A model generated the notes under the pieces. It did not search any database and had not been told where the DNA came from. It saw only the letters and a list, made by a program, of their open reading frames with translations. A program made the position numbers and the translations under genes. Below are positions 16,992-24,841 of a stretch of DNA of 40,311 bases, piece after piece. This DNA comes from Fibrobacter sp. (GTDB lineage Bacteria; Fibrobacterota; Fibrobacteria; Fibrobacterales; Fibrobacteraceae): assembly GCF_017551775.1 (NCBI RefSeq), contig NZ_JAFZKX010000025.1, forward strand, positions 1-40,311, read 5' to 3'. The first letter of the stretch is position 1. The number at the start of each line of letters is the position of its first letter.

Positions 16992-17756
16992 TTACTTTAC
17001 GATGCCGACTTCGGAGAGCTTTACGAAGCCCTTGATTTTTTCGCCGAGGCGGATTTCCGCGAAATTGCCCTGCTCGGAAATGACTTCGAAGGTGGTGCCT
17101 TCAGAAAGCGTATTGAGCGTCTGGGACTTGTCGCTCGGGGCGCTGGTCACGTCGGCGTCTGCGGCGGTGACGACACCGCAGATTTCTTTTTCGAGTACGA
17201 AAATCTTGTAGGCCGCGCTGGAACCGATGACGCAGAATACCGCGGTGAGCACGAATATGGCGCCCGTGCAGACGTTCTTCGCCTTTTCGCCGATGACGAT
17301 TCTCCCTGCGATGCCAATCAGGGCGATGAGCCAGAAGATGGCGAGCAGCGTGATGAGCTGAGCCTTGAGCGAAAGCGCGTGGTGCGCCTTGAAGAGCCCG
17401 GAAAGAATCGGGTTCTCTTCGCCTTCGTCTTCCACCTTGTCGCGGGTCATGGCCTGCGCGTACTTGAGGTTGTGCTGTATGTCGTCATCGTTGGGGCGCA
17501 GTCTCAGGGCGGAACGGTAATAGAAGATGGCGAAACCGATCTTGCCGTTCCTGAAGTAGGCGTTGCCCAGGTTGTAGAACAGATCGGCGTCGGGCGTGCC
17601 GTTGTCGGCGCAGGTACGCCATTCGTCGATGGCGCGTTCGAAGTCCCCGTTGTTGTATGCCTTGGTTCCTTCTTCTATGCCAGAACATTCGGGGGCGGCC
17701 GTCGCAAGCGTTGCGACCGATGCAATCGTCAAAAGAATCTTTTTCCAGAAAGTCAT
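16992..17756 (-). CDS. batE: BatE-like TPR and SH3-domain membrane protein
   Basis: A 254-residue protein: signal peptide (MTFWKKILLTIASVATLATA), TPR repeats at about 25-105 (AYNNGDFERAIDEW, LFYNLGNAYFRNGKIGFAIFYYRSALRL), two membrane helices at about 130-155 and 160-185, and a C-terminal SH3-like module (about 190-254, VTSAPSDKSQTLNTLSEGT ... GFVKLSEVGIV). This TPR-TM-SH3 order is that of BatE in the Bat (aerotolerance) operons of Bacteroidota, spirochaetes and relatives. BatE is thought to work with BatD in an envelope complex; the biochemical role is not established. AAAGGA lies 6 nt before the ATG. It follows batD after 22 bp. BatA/B/C are absent here. Confidence 0.75.
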   Translation of the reverse strand: MTFWKKILLTIASVATLATAAPECSGIEEGTKAYNNGDFERAIDEWRTCADNGTPDADLFYNLGNAYFRNGKIGFAIFYYRSALRLRPNDDDIQHNLKYAQAMTRDKVEDEGEENPILSGLFKAHHALSLKAQLITLLAIFWLIALIGIAGRIVIGEKAKNVCTGAIFVLTAVFCVIGSSAAYKIFVLEKEICGVVTAADADVTSAPSDKSQTLNTLSEGTTFEVISEQGNFAEIRLGEKIKGFVKLSEVGIVK

Positions 17757-17778
17757 ATACTATCCTTTGTGCTAGCCG

Positions 17779-19596
17779 CTATTTCAGTTTTCCGAGTTCG
17801 CCGCAGAGCTTTTCCACGTCGGCGAGCATCTTCTTCTGTTCGTCGGCGGAGGGATCTACGGGAGCGAATCGCGCGAACGCGCATTTTTCGAGCCAGCTGT
17901 CGATGGAGGCTATCGTTTCTTCCTTGACGCCGAGTTTTGCAAGTTCTTCCTTCATTTGCGGGCGGGTCATGCCCTTGAATTCCAGGTTGGTGCAGTCGCT
18001 GAGGTAATCGATGAGCCCGTTTTCGAGCGCAGCGTAGAGCGCTTTGGCGTCACCCTTGTGCAGGGCCTCGCGTGCGCTTGCGAAGCGTTCCCTGAGCATC
18101 TTGTTCGCCTTGCCCTTGCGCACCAGCGCGGAATCGCTGTTGTGCTTGCGGCGCTTGCGGATGGCCCACGTGACGATGAAGTAGAAGGGGAGGGCGCCGA
18201 GCAGTGCTACCCAGTACCAGATGCTCTTATACGGTGCCGTGTTGCCGGTTCCCGATACCTTGTGGATGAAGCGGATGTCGGACCCGAGCGATTCGATTTC
18301 TTTCTTTTGCACGGACGGAGGGCCGGCGACGGCGGCGGGGGACTGGAATACGGCTTCGGGCGCGGCTTCGCCCTTCTCCACGATGATGGTCCACGGGCCC
18401 GCTGTTGCGGTCTCGTATTTCCTCTTGGTCGGATTGAACCAGGAGTACGAAATTTCGGGAACGGTGAATTCGCCCTTCTTTTTGGGATAGAGGAACACCT
18501 TGATGCTCTTGGAGGTGATGACCTTGTTGCCTACGATCTTTTTCGAGATGTTGTTTTCAGGCGGAACGGAGCGGAAGTCGCTGAAGTCGGGGAACTTCGG
18601 GTCGGTCAGGGTGCCCGGCGTTCCGTCGCCCTTGATTTCGACGGAGAGCGTGAGCGCTTCGCCCACCTTCAGGTTCGTGCGGTCGAAATCGGCGTTGAAG
18701 CTGTAGCTGCCGACCATGCCGCTGAAGTTCGCGGGCTTGCCTTCTTCGGGCAGGGGCTTCACGCTGATGTTTATCGTGGGGGACTGCGCTTCGGCTTCGA
18801 TGGATTCCTGGCGGATGCTCTGCGAGTGGAACGACATGCCGCCCATCTGCTTGTTCTCTTCGACAATCTTGGGTTCGCCCCTCTTGGTGTACTTGAACTT
18901 GAACGGGGGGATTTGCAGGTTGCCGCTCTTGGTGGGGCTGAGCCATGCGAACTTGGCGCTCGCCTGCATTTCACGGCGGGCGTTTTCTACGGGTTCGAAT
19001 TTCAGGTTCGAAAGGTCGCTCCTGTGGACGATGAAGTCATCACCCGTGTTCATGTCGGTAGCCTGCAGGCCGCCTTCAAAATGCTCGAAGGTGTGGAGCC
19101 CGAGCGTCACGAAGAACTGTTCGCCTTCGTAGACGGTCTTCTTGCTTGCCGTGAGCGAAACGGCGAGGGCGTCGTCGGCAAAGGCGCGCTGGATGTTGAT
19201 GGGTATATCGTTAGCTATGACGCGCTTCTGTCCGTCGATATCGATGAATATCTGGCCGATACCGATGCGTCCCGTCTTTTTGGGCGCCCTCAGCTTGAAA
19301 GTATATATACGTGCCTTGTAGCCGCCGCGGCTACGTCCGCCCCCGAAGAAGGAATTGAACATGTCTTCGATATCGGGGCGTATGACCTGGTCGGTACTGT
19401 CTAGGCCCATGAATGTAAAGCCATTCTGCGTCTCGATGCTCAGATTGTCCCTGTTTTCGGGGAGTTCGTTAAGTGGATATACAAGTTGGAGTCCGAAGGT
19501 CTTGCCGGCTTCGATTCTGTCCTTGTCCAGTTGCAGGGACGGACGCGCAAAAGCAACGAAGGTCAAGGCAAGACAGATGAGAAGAATTCGTTTCAT
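17779..19596 (-). CDS. batD: BatD-like oxygen-tolerance membrane protein
   Basis: A 605-residue protein starting at MKRILLICLALTFVAFARP; 15 further in-frame codons upstream (to an ATG-less extension at 19641) do not fit a signal peptide and are excluded. The signal peptide is followed by several Ig-like beta domains typical of BatD (LQLDKDRIEAGKTFGLQL, DALAVSLTASKKTVYEGEQFFVTL, FNADFDRTNLKVGEALTLSVEIKG, KVFLYPKKKGEFTVPEISYSWF). A membrane helix lies near 450-475 (IWYWVALLGALPFYFIVTWA), then a basic stretch (RKRRKHN) and a cytoplasmic helical domain of ~120 residues. The module order fits PF13584 proteins, which are periplasmic partners in Bat systems. Possible promoter TTGTTA-16 bp-TAAAAT at 19641-19614. 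Spaced 22 bp from batE. Family call good; molecular function unknown. Confidence 0.8.
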   Translation of the reverse strand: MKRILLICLALTFVAFARPSLQLDKDRIEAGKTFGLQLVYPLNELPENRDNLSIETQNGFTFMGLDSTDQVIRPDIEDMFNSFFGGGRSRGGYKARIYTFKLRAPKKTGRIGIGQIFIDIDGQKRVIANDIPINIQRAFADDALAVSLTASKKTVYEGEQFFVTLGLHTFEHFEGGLQATDMNTGDDFIVHRSDLSNLKFEPVENARREMQASAKFAWLSPTKSGNLQIPPFKFKYTKRGEPKIVEENKQMGGMSFHSQSIRQESIEAEAQSPTINISVKPLPEEGKPANFSGMVGSYSFNADFDRTNLKVGEALTLSVEIKGDGTPGTLTDPKFPDFSDFRSVPPENNISKKIVGNKVITSKSIKVFLYPKKKGEFTVPEISYSWFNPTKRKYETATAGPWTIIVEKGEAAPEAVFQSPAAVAGPPSVQKKEIESLGSDIRFIHKVSGTGNTAPYKSIWYWVALLGALPFYFIVTWAIRKRRKHNSDSALVRKGKANKMLRERFASAREALHKGDAKALYAALENGLIDYLSDCTNLEFKGMTRPQMKEELAKLGVKEETIASIDSWLEKCAFARFAPVDPSADEQKKMLADVEKLCGELGKLK

Positions 19597-19716
19597 ACCG
19601 CCAAAAATACCAAATTTTAAGCGGCTAGACCAAGTTAACAATCGCGTGGATGCGAATCTTTCGCTAAAAGCCCAGAAAAAAATGGCGTAAAATTTAAATA
19701 TATATAATTTTCACCC

Positions 19717-19745
19717 TTGCAGCGTTAGTAAAAAATTGTTAATAT
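19717..19745 (+). promoter_or_regulatory. Sigma-70-like promoter of the 20-codon mini-gene
   Basis: TTGCAG (19717-19722), 17-bp spacer, TAATAT (19740-19745), within AT-rich DNA. Predicted start near 19752, about 53 nt before the small reading frame. Confidence 0.55.
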
Positions 19746-19804
19746 TGGCTCGCCGTTTAGAAAATGGTGATAAAAAGGAAAAAATCAAGGATAAAAGGAC
19801 AAAC

Positions 19805-19867
19805 ATGTACTGCATTCTCGCCGCCCTTCTGGTTAAGAGTTTCAGGAAATACGCCAAGCACGCATAA
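19805..19867 (+). CDS. 20-residue peptide gene, unknown function
   Basis: ATG at 19805, TAA at 19865-19867. The peptide starts MYCILAALLV (hydrophobic) and ends KSFRKYAKHA (basic). Its own promoter (19717), three AAGGA ribosome-binding-like sites (19775, 19787, 19795, the last 5 nt from the ATG) and an intrinsic terminator enclose it in a unit of about 135 nt. The stop codon is the first three bases of the terminator loop, so translation would run into the rising stem. Hydrophobic-then-basic layout recalls membrane-active peptides of type I toxin systems or secreted small peptides, but no homologue is recognised. It could instead be a structured small RNA with a chance reading frame. The larger frame starting at 19764 crosses both hairpins and is less likely. 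Confidence 0.45.
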   Translation: MYCILAALLVKSFRKYAKHA

Positions 19868-19888
19868 TCTGCGTCATTGGCTTTTTTT
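19853..19888 (+). terminator. Terminator of the mini-gene
   Basis: GCCAAGCACGCA (19853-19864) pairs with TGCGTCATTGGC (19870-19881), 10 of 12 pairs with a 2x2 internal loop, loop TAATC, followed by seven T. Confidence 0.85.
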
Positions 19889-19912
19889 GAATTCTCTCTC
19901 TTTAAATGGAAA

Positions 19913-19935
19913 AACCTCGGTTGATCACCGGGGTT
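19913..19935 (+). terminator. Second hairpin before gltX
   Basis: AACCTCGGT (19913-19921) pairs with ACCGGGGTT (19927-19935) around TGATC, one T-G wobble, followed by a T-rich stretch. It may be a backup terminator insulating gltX, or part of a gltX 5' structure if the promoter lies further upstream. Confidence 0.5.
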
Positions 19936-19941
19936 TATTCA

Positions 19942-19955
19942 TTTTTCTATATTTA
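19942..19955 (+). promoter_or_regulatory. Promoter-like motif TTTTTCTATATTTA upstream of gltX
   Basis: Contains TATATT about 45 nt before the gltX ATG. Close relatives occur at 34850-34863 (TTTTTCTACATTTA) and 7646-7658 (TTTTTCTATTTAT), always upstream of plus-strand genes. Inferred -10 region; no good -35 is visible. Confidence 0.4.
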
Positions 19956-19996
19956 TGACGGAAATTGACTGCAAATTTTAACAAGGGAATCATATC

Positions 19997-21466
19997 ATGA
20001 GTGAAAATTCTGCCACCCGTCCTGTCCGCGTGCGTTTTGCCCCGAGCCCTACGGGTTACCTGCATGTGGGTGGTGCGCGTACCGCCATCTACAACTACTT
20101 TTTTGCAAAGCACATGGGCGGTACGTTCTACCTGCGCATCGAGGATACCGACCGCAAGCGCTATAACGAGACCGCACTCCATGATTTGATGCGCGACCTC
20201 AAGTGGCTGGGCCTGCAGTGGGACGAAGGTCCGGGTTGCGAAGGCGACTGCGGTCCGTATTTCCAGAGCGAACGCCTGGACATCTACCACCGCGAAATCA
20301 AGAAGCTCTTGGACGCGGGCTATGCCTACTACTGCTTCTGCACCGAGGAACGCCTGCAGGAAGTTCGCGCCGAACAGGAAAAGACTCACGTGCCGGTCAC
20401 GGGTTACGACCGCCACTGCCGTAATATCAGCCGCGAAGAAGCCGAAGCCCGCATCGCCGCCGGCGAGAAGGCCGTCATCCGCTTCAAGGTGCCCGAAACG
20501 GGCGTCACCGAATTCGACGACATGATCCGCGGCCACATCAGTTACCAGAACGAACTTCTGGACGACCTCGTGCTCATCAAGCGCGACGGTTACCCGACTT
20601 ATCACTTTGCAAGCGTCGTGGACGACCACCTCATGGGAACCACCCACGTGCTCCGCGGCGACGAATGGATCAGCTCTACGCCGAAGCACGAACTCCTTTA
20701 TAAGGCATTCGGCTGGCAGCCGCCTGTATGGTGCCACCTGCCGGTGATTCTCGACAAGAACGGCGGCAAGCTCAGTAAGCGCAAGGGTGCCGCCTCCGTG
20801 GGTGACTTCCGCGACCTCGGCTACCTGCCCGAAACGCTCGTGAACTACTTGGCACTCCTCGGCTGGAATCCGGGCGACGACCGCGAAGTCATGACCATCA
20901 AGGAAATGGTCGAAAGCTTTACGCTCGAACGCATCAACCCCAAGTCCGCGAGCTTCGACGAGAAGAAGCTGCAGTGGATGAACGGCCAGCACATCCACAT
21001 GTGCGACGACAGTTTCCTCAAGGGCATCATGAAGGAAGGCCTTGTTGCGAAGGGTATCGACCTTTCGAAGGAACCGGAAGAGCGCCTCGACGAAATCGTG
21101 AAGCAGCTCAAGCCGCGCGCCCACTTTGTGCAGGACCTGGCCGAGATGGCCGTGTACTTCTTTGTGGCCCCGACGACCTACGACGAAAAGGGTGCGAAGA
21201 AGCACTTCGGCGAAGGCTCCAAGGAAGTGGCGACACTCGTGCGCGACATGCTCGCCTCCATCGAAGACTTCAAGACTCCGGTCATCGAAAAGGGATTCTA
21301 CGACCTCGCCGAACGTTGCGGCCACAAGGTCGGTGAACTCGTGGGTGCCCCGCGTCTCGCCGTCTCTGGCGTTACCGCCGGCCCGGGCCTTTGGGAAATG
21401 TTCGAGATCATCGGCAAGGAAGAAGTCCTCCGCCGTATCGACGTCGCCCTCCCGCTCATGAAGTAG
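19997..21466 (+). CDS. gltX: Glutamate--tRNA ligase
   Basis: Class I aminoacyl-tRNA synthetase charging tRNA-Glu in the cytoplasm. The HIGH signature appears as APSPTGYLHVGGART (about residues 15-29) and the KMSKS loop as KLSKRKG (from Lys258). Other hallmarks: FYLRIEDTDRKRY, YFQSERLDIYH, CFCTEERL, VIRFKVPETGVTEFDDMIRG, SVVDDHLMGTTHVLRGDEWISSTPKH. At 489 residues it is a normal bacterial GluRS with a C-terminal anticodon-binding domain. AAGGGAA lies 8 nt before the ATG. It heads a tight run of five plus-strand genes ending at a terminator at 25845. Whether it also charges tRNA-Gln (for GatCAB) cannot be decided here. Confidence 0.97.
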   Translation: MSENSATRPVRVRFAPSPTGYLHVGGARTAIYNYFFAKHMGGTFYLRIEDTDRKRYNETALHDLMRDLKWLGLQWDEGPGCEGDCGPYFQSERLDIYHREIKKLLDAGYAYYCFCTEERLQEVRAEQEKTHVPVTGYDRHCRNISREEAEARIAAGEKAVIRFKVPETGVTEFDDMIRGHISYQNELLDDLVLIKRDGYPTYHFASVVDDHLMGTTHVLRGDEWISSTPKHELLYKAFGWQPPVWCHLPVILDKNGGKLSKRKGAASVGDFRDLGYLPETLVNYLALLGWNPGDDREVMTIKEMVESFTLERINPKSASFDEKKLQWMNGQHIHMCDDSFLKGIMKEGLVAKGIDLSKEPEERLDEIVKQLKPRAHFVQDLAEMAVYFFVAPTTYDEKGAKKHFGEGSKEVATLVRDMLASIEDFKTPVIEKGFYDLAERCGHKVGELVGAPRLAVSGVTAGPGLWEMFEIIGKEEVLRRIDVALPLMK

Positions 21467-21485
21467 TTTCTGGACTCGAAGCTCA

Positions 21486-22733
21486 ATGCGTTCCCAGTTT
21501 CCGCATAGGATTCATTCGCAGCAGTTGTTCTGCTGCCGGTGCCGTATGGTTACCAGCCATGGTTTGTATGCGCGCGAGCCGTATTCCACATACGGCGGAA
21601 TGACGTCGCATGTTCCTCTCCTGTGCGTGTGCGAAAGGTGCGAATCCGCATTCGTCGCCTTCTCGAACGAGTTTGCGTTCTCGCATTCGGACGATGCGGG
21701 CGAGTACACCCGCGTGTACGGGAACAGCCGCATTGCCGCGGGCAACTGGCTCTATTTCAGGGGCTCGGTCAAGCCGGGAATGGTCAAGAGCTACTTCCAG
21801 ACGAACGACAAGGAAATCATCGTCATCAGTTACGATGGCGGGCCCGCGAAAAAAATCGAACTGGACCGCCTCCCGTATATCGACGAGAGGTCCGCGGAAG
21901 GTTATCGCCTTCTGCCGGCGCAGAGCGCGCAGACGCTCCTCGGTGACTGCGTGTACCATGCCATCCGCGATCAGTTTGGCGTGGCGGTCGGGTTCGTGAA
22001 GGATGGCGACAAGGACAAGCTTGCCGTTCTGCTCGAGGACGCTTCGGTGCTGTTCATTACGCTTCCGCAGACGGCGCAGAACATTCCGAACGACAAGCTT
22101 TCCGAAATCGTGCAGAACAAATTGCAGCAGCTCTTCGTGGAGGATGCCGGCCGCATATCGGTGACGGTCGGGCAGGGTATTGTCTACCTCAACGGGCTGG
22201 TCAGAAATTATTCTATCAAGCGCTCGCTGCGTGCGTGCGTGAACAGCATGCCGCGCATCCGCGGGTGCGTTGATTTTACGAAAATTATTCCGGAGCCGGG
22301 AATCACGGATTCGTTGATAGAGAATCGAGTCTACACGTTGCTCGAATCGTTTGGGCGCAACGTGTTCGATTACAAGGTGAAGGTTTGTGAGGGAAGGGTT
22401 TCTGTTTCGCTGTGCTGCTTCGACGATGCTGCACCGCGGGACTTGGAAAGCCGCATCGCAGAAATTCCGGGGGTCTTGGACCTGACCTATTCGATGGTCA
22501 CGATGTCCGAGAAGGAAATGGAGAACAGGGATGAGTGCTTGGAAATGGAACTTAGTTATTCGATGAATTCCAGGTTCCAGGGAGCTAAGATCAAGGTCTC
22601 GTACGTCGAGAACAAGTATTTGTTGGAAGGTCGCGTGCATTCCGCATGGCAGAAGCAGATGGCGTTTGTCAATGCGGTCAAGATGTCGCTTTCCACCGCG
22701 GTCGAAAACAGGCTTAGGGTTGTTGAGGGATAA
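21486..22733 (+). CDS. Zinc-ribbon protein with BON-like modules, unknown function
   Basis: A 415-residue protein I do not recognise as a named family. The N-terminus has C16-x2-C19 and C49-x2-C52 (CCRC ... CVCERC), a likely treble-clef or zinc-ribbon site. Residues ~70-150 look like a beta-rich module (GNWLYFRGSVKPGMVKSYF). Three repeats resembling BON folds follow: KLSEIVQNKLQQLF...ISVTVGQGIVYLNGLVRNYS (about 200-260), ENRVYTLLESFGRNVFDYKVKV...(about 280-335), and a C-terminal ELSYSMNSRFQGAKIKVSY...YLLEGRVHSAWQKQMA. No signal peptide, so probably cytoplasmic, unusual for BON proteins, which mostly bind membranes. It lies 19 bp after gltX and 18 bp before the WYL regulator. Ribosome-binding site weak. 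BON assignment is tentative. Confidence 0.6.
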   Translation: MRSQFPHRIHSQQLFCCRCRMVTSHGLYAREPYSTYGGMTSHVPLLCVCERCESAFVAFSNEFAFSHSDDAGEYTRVYGNSRIAAGNWLYFRGSVKPGMVKSYFQTNDKEIIVISYDGGPAKKIELDRLPYIDERSAEGYRLLPAQSAQTLLGDCVYHAIRDQFGVAVGFVKDGDKDKLAVLLEDASVLFITLPQTAQNIPNDKLSEIVQNKLQQLFVEDAGRISVTVGQGIVYLNGLVRNYSIKRSLRACVNSMPRIRGCVDFTKIIPEPGITDSLIENRVYTLLESFGRNVFDYKVKVCEGRVSVSLCCFDDAAPRDLESRIAEIPGVLDLTYSMVTMSEKEMENRDECLEMELSYSMNSRFQGAKIKVSYVENKYLLEGRVHSAWQKQMAFVNAVKMSLSTAVENRLRVVEG

Positions 22734-22751
22734 ACCAAAAGGAGTAGGTAT

Positions 22752-23729
22752 ATGGCAACTGGATACGAAAAGATAAATCTTATTAAGTCTAAATTAAAAA
22801 CCCCGATGTCGGTCTCGATGTTGGCCGATGCGCTCGGGTGCAGTCCGCGCACGGTGTTCCGCCATCTGGAGGTCATTGAGCAGGAAAACTGCGGACTCCG
22901 CAAGATCAAGCGCGAGGGAGAAACGCGTTACGTTATCCAGGTAGAAGAACAGGCGAATTTCAACCAGAGCGTGGTGAAGCAGCTTGAAAAAATCAAGAGA
23001 AACCTGCCGGCGACATCGGCTCCGGATATCAAGACTACGAAGCTTTTGGATAAAGTAATCAGCGTGTTGCAGACGACTGACCCGGACGAGTTCAAGCCCG
23101 AGGCTGTTACGACCGACCCGGATTACGTGCTGGACTACGGCCCGTTCTGCGACGACAAGATTCAGGACGCCATGGTGAATCGCGCTCTCAAGGCCATTCA
23201 CGACGGGTTCGCGCTCAAGATACGTTACCGTCCGTCGACATCCGATGAAGAAGTCAGAACGTGCGAGATTTTCCCGGTCAAGGTGATTATGCGTATGGAT
23301 ACGCTCTACCTCGTGGCGGGCGATTTTGACGCGAAGGGCGAGGAAGTATTCAAGAACTACATGTTCGAAAATATCGAGAGCATGTCGGAGACGAACCATT
23401 CTTCGCCCCGGTTCAAGTTCGATGCGCGCACCCATTATATTTATACTTTCGGAAAATACACGGATACGAGCAAGCCCGAAGATATCACGCTCGAAATCAG
23501 GAGCAAGTGGCTGCAGACTCAGTTCGAACGCGCGCATTTCTACCCGGCGATTTCGAGGCGCTACGACCGCAGCAAGAACATGATTGTCGACTTGAAGCTC
23601 CGTGTCACTCCGGATTTCGAGAACTGGCTCATGGGTGCCGCTTCCGATATCCGCATCGTGAAGCCGGCGTCGCTCCGTGAAAGAATCAAGCTGAAAATGA
23701 AAAAAGCTTTGGCCGAAATGGAAGGCTAG
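22752..23729 (+). CDS. HTH-WYL transcriptional regulator
   Basis: A 325-residue protein: an HTH of the DeoR/HTH_11 type at about residues 5-60 (INLIKSKLKTPMSVSMLADALGCSPRTVFRHLEVIEQE), a linker, a WYL domain at about 145-220 (ALKAIHDGFALKIRYRPSTSDEE, FPVKVIMRMDTLYLVAGD, where LYL replaces WYL), and a C-terminal WCX-like dimerisation domain (DITLEIRSKWLQTQFERAHFYPAISRRYDRSKNMIVDLKLRV). WYL domains sense nucleic acid or nucleotide ligands, and such proteins regulate DNA-damage and defence genes among others. AAGGAG lies 9 nt before the ATG. It sits between the zinc-ribbon protein and queA with 18- and 14-bp gaps. Its targets are unknown. Confidence 0.8.
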   Translation: MATGYEKINLIKSKLKTPMSVSMLADALGCSPRTVFRHLEVIEQENCGLRKIKREGETRYVIQVEEQANFNQSVVKQLEKIKRNLPATSAPDIKTTKLLDKVISVLQTTDPDEFKPEAVTTDPDYVLDYGPFCDDKIQDAMVNRALKAIHDGFALKIRYRPSTSDEEVRTCEIFPVKVIMRMDTLYLVAGDFDAKGEEVFKNYMFENIESMSETNHSSPRFKFDARTHYIYTFGKYTDTSKPEDITLEIRSKWLQTQFERAHFYPAISRRYDRSKNMIVDLKLRVTPDFENWLMGAASDIRIVKPASLRERIKLKMKKALAEMEG

Positions 23730-23743
23730 GAAGGCTTGCAGAA

Positions 23744-24802
23744 ATGGAAAATATCGAGAAAGACCACAGACTTTCCGACTACACTTTTGAATTCCCGAAG
23801 GAACTGATTGCGAGCCGCACGGCGGGCAAGGGCAAGACGCGTATTCTGCACTGCCCCAAGGACGGCGGCGAGCGCCGCATAATGAAGGCTCCGGAAATTG
23901 TGGATCTGTTCCGCCCCGGCGACTGCCTGGTGGTGAACAACACGAAGGTGATTCCCGCGCGCCTCTTCGGGCATACGCTGCACGGTGGCGAAGTGGAAAC
24001 GCTTTTGGTGCAGGCGCTCATACCCGCAGAAGATGGCTCCGCCCGCTATGAGGCGCAGGTCCGCCCGGGCAAGGCTTTCAAGATCGGCCGCGAACTCGAA
24101 GTCGCAGGCGTGAAGACCGTAGTCGAGGACGTGAAGGAAGACGGAGCCCGCATTTTGCGTTTTGCGGTGACGCCTGTGGAACTCGAGGCTGTCATGAACC
24201 GCGAAGGCCATGTGCCGCTTCCGCCGTACATCAACCGCCCCGATGACGAAGACGACAAGAAGGCCTACCAGACCATTTTCGCGAAGTATTCGGGAGCGGT
24301 AGCCGCCCCTACGGCGAGCCTGCATTTTAGCGAGCAGATGCTGGCCGATTTGAAGGCGAAGGGCGTGTATGTCGCGGAAGTGACTCTGCACGTCGGACCG
24401 GGTACGTTCCAGAATATCTCGGTCGAAGATTTTACGCAGCACAAGATGCACGGCGAACACTACGAACTCACGCAGGAAAACGCCGACATCATCAACAAGG
24501 CGAAAGCCGCGGGCGGTCGCGTCGTTACTGTCGGTACGACAAGTACCCGCGTGGTGGAAACGATTGCCGACGACAACGGAATCGTGAAGGCGCAGACGGG
24601 AGTGACGCACGCGTTCTTCTATCCGGGCTACCGCTACAAGATTGTGGACGGGCTGCTCACTAATTTCCATTGGCCCAAGAGTTCGCTCATCTTGCTCGTA
24701 TCTGCCTTCTATGGGCGCGAAAACACGCTTGCCGCCTACAAGATGGCCGTCGAGAACAAGATGAAGCTGTTCAGCTACGGCGACGGGATGCTAATTTTAT
24801 AA
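23744..24802 (+). CDS. queA: S-adenosylmethionine:tRNA ribosyltransferase-isomerase
   Basis: Transfers and isomerises the ribosyl group of SAM to preQ1 at tRNA position 34, giving epoxyqueuosine. The 352-residue sequence follows the family: SDYTFEFPKELIASRTAGKGKTRIL, DLFRPGDCLVVNNTKVIPARLFG, HGGEVETLLVQ, GHVPLPPYINRPDDEDDKKAYQTIFAK, GAVAAPTASLHFSEQML, VTLHVGPGTFQNI, GGRVVTVGTTSTRVVET, FFYPGYRYKIVDGLLTNFH and the ending YGDGMLIL. GGAAGG precedes the ATG. The usual PSR following the entry strand is ASR here (SRTAGKGK), a small departure. Tightly linked to the WYL gene. Confidence 0.96.
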   Translation: MENIEKDHRLSDYTFEFPKELIASRTAGKGKTRILHCPKDGGERRIMKAPEIVDLFRPGDCLVVNNTKVIPARLFGHTLHGGEVETLLVQALIPAEDGSARYEAQVRPGKAFKIGRELEVAGVKTVVEDVKEDGARILRFAVTPVELEAVMNREGHVPLPPYINRPDDEDDKKAYQTIFAKYSGAVAAPTASLHFSEQMLADLKAKGVYVAEVTLHVGPGTFQNISVEDFTQHKMHGEHYELTQENADIINKAKAAGGRVVTVGTTSTRVVETIADDNGIVKAQTGVTHAFFYPGYRYKIVDGLLTNFHWPKSSLILLVSAFYGRENTLAAYKMAVENKMKLFSYGDGMLIL

Positions 24803-24841
24803 CCGGGTCCGCGAGAGCGGTCGAATGAAAAAGGAAGGAAT

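Noticed and set aside
19764..19958. A 64-residue frame starting MVIKRKKSRIK
   Set aside because: It would read through two hairpin terminators and has no good ribosome-binding site, unlike the 20-codon frame inside it.
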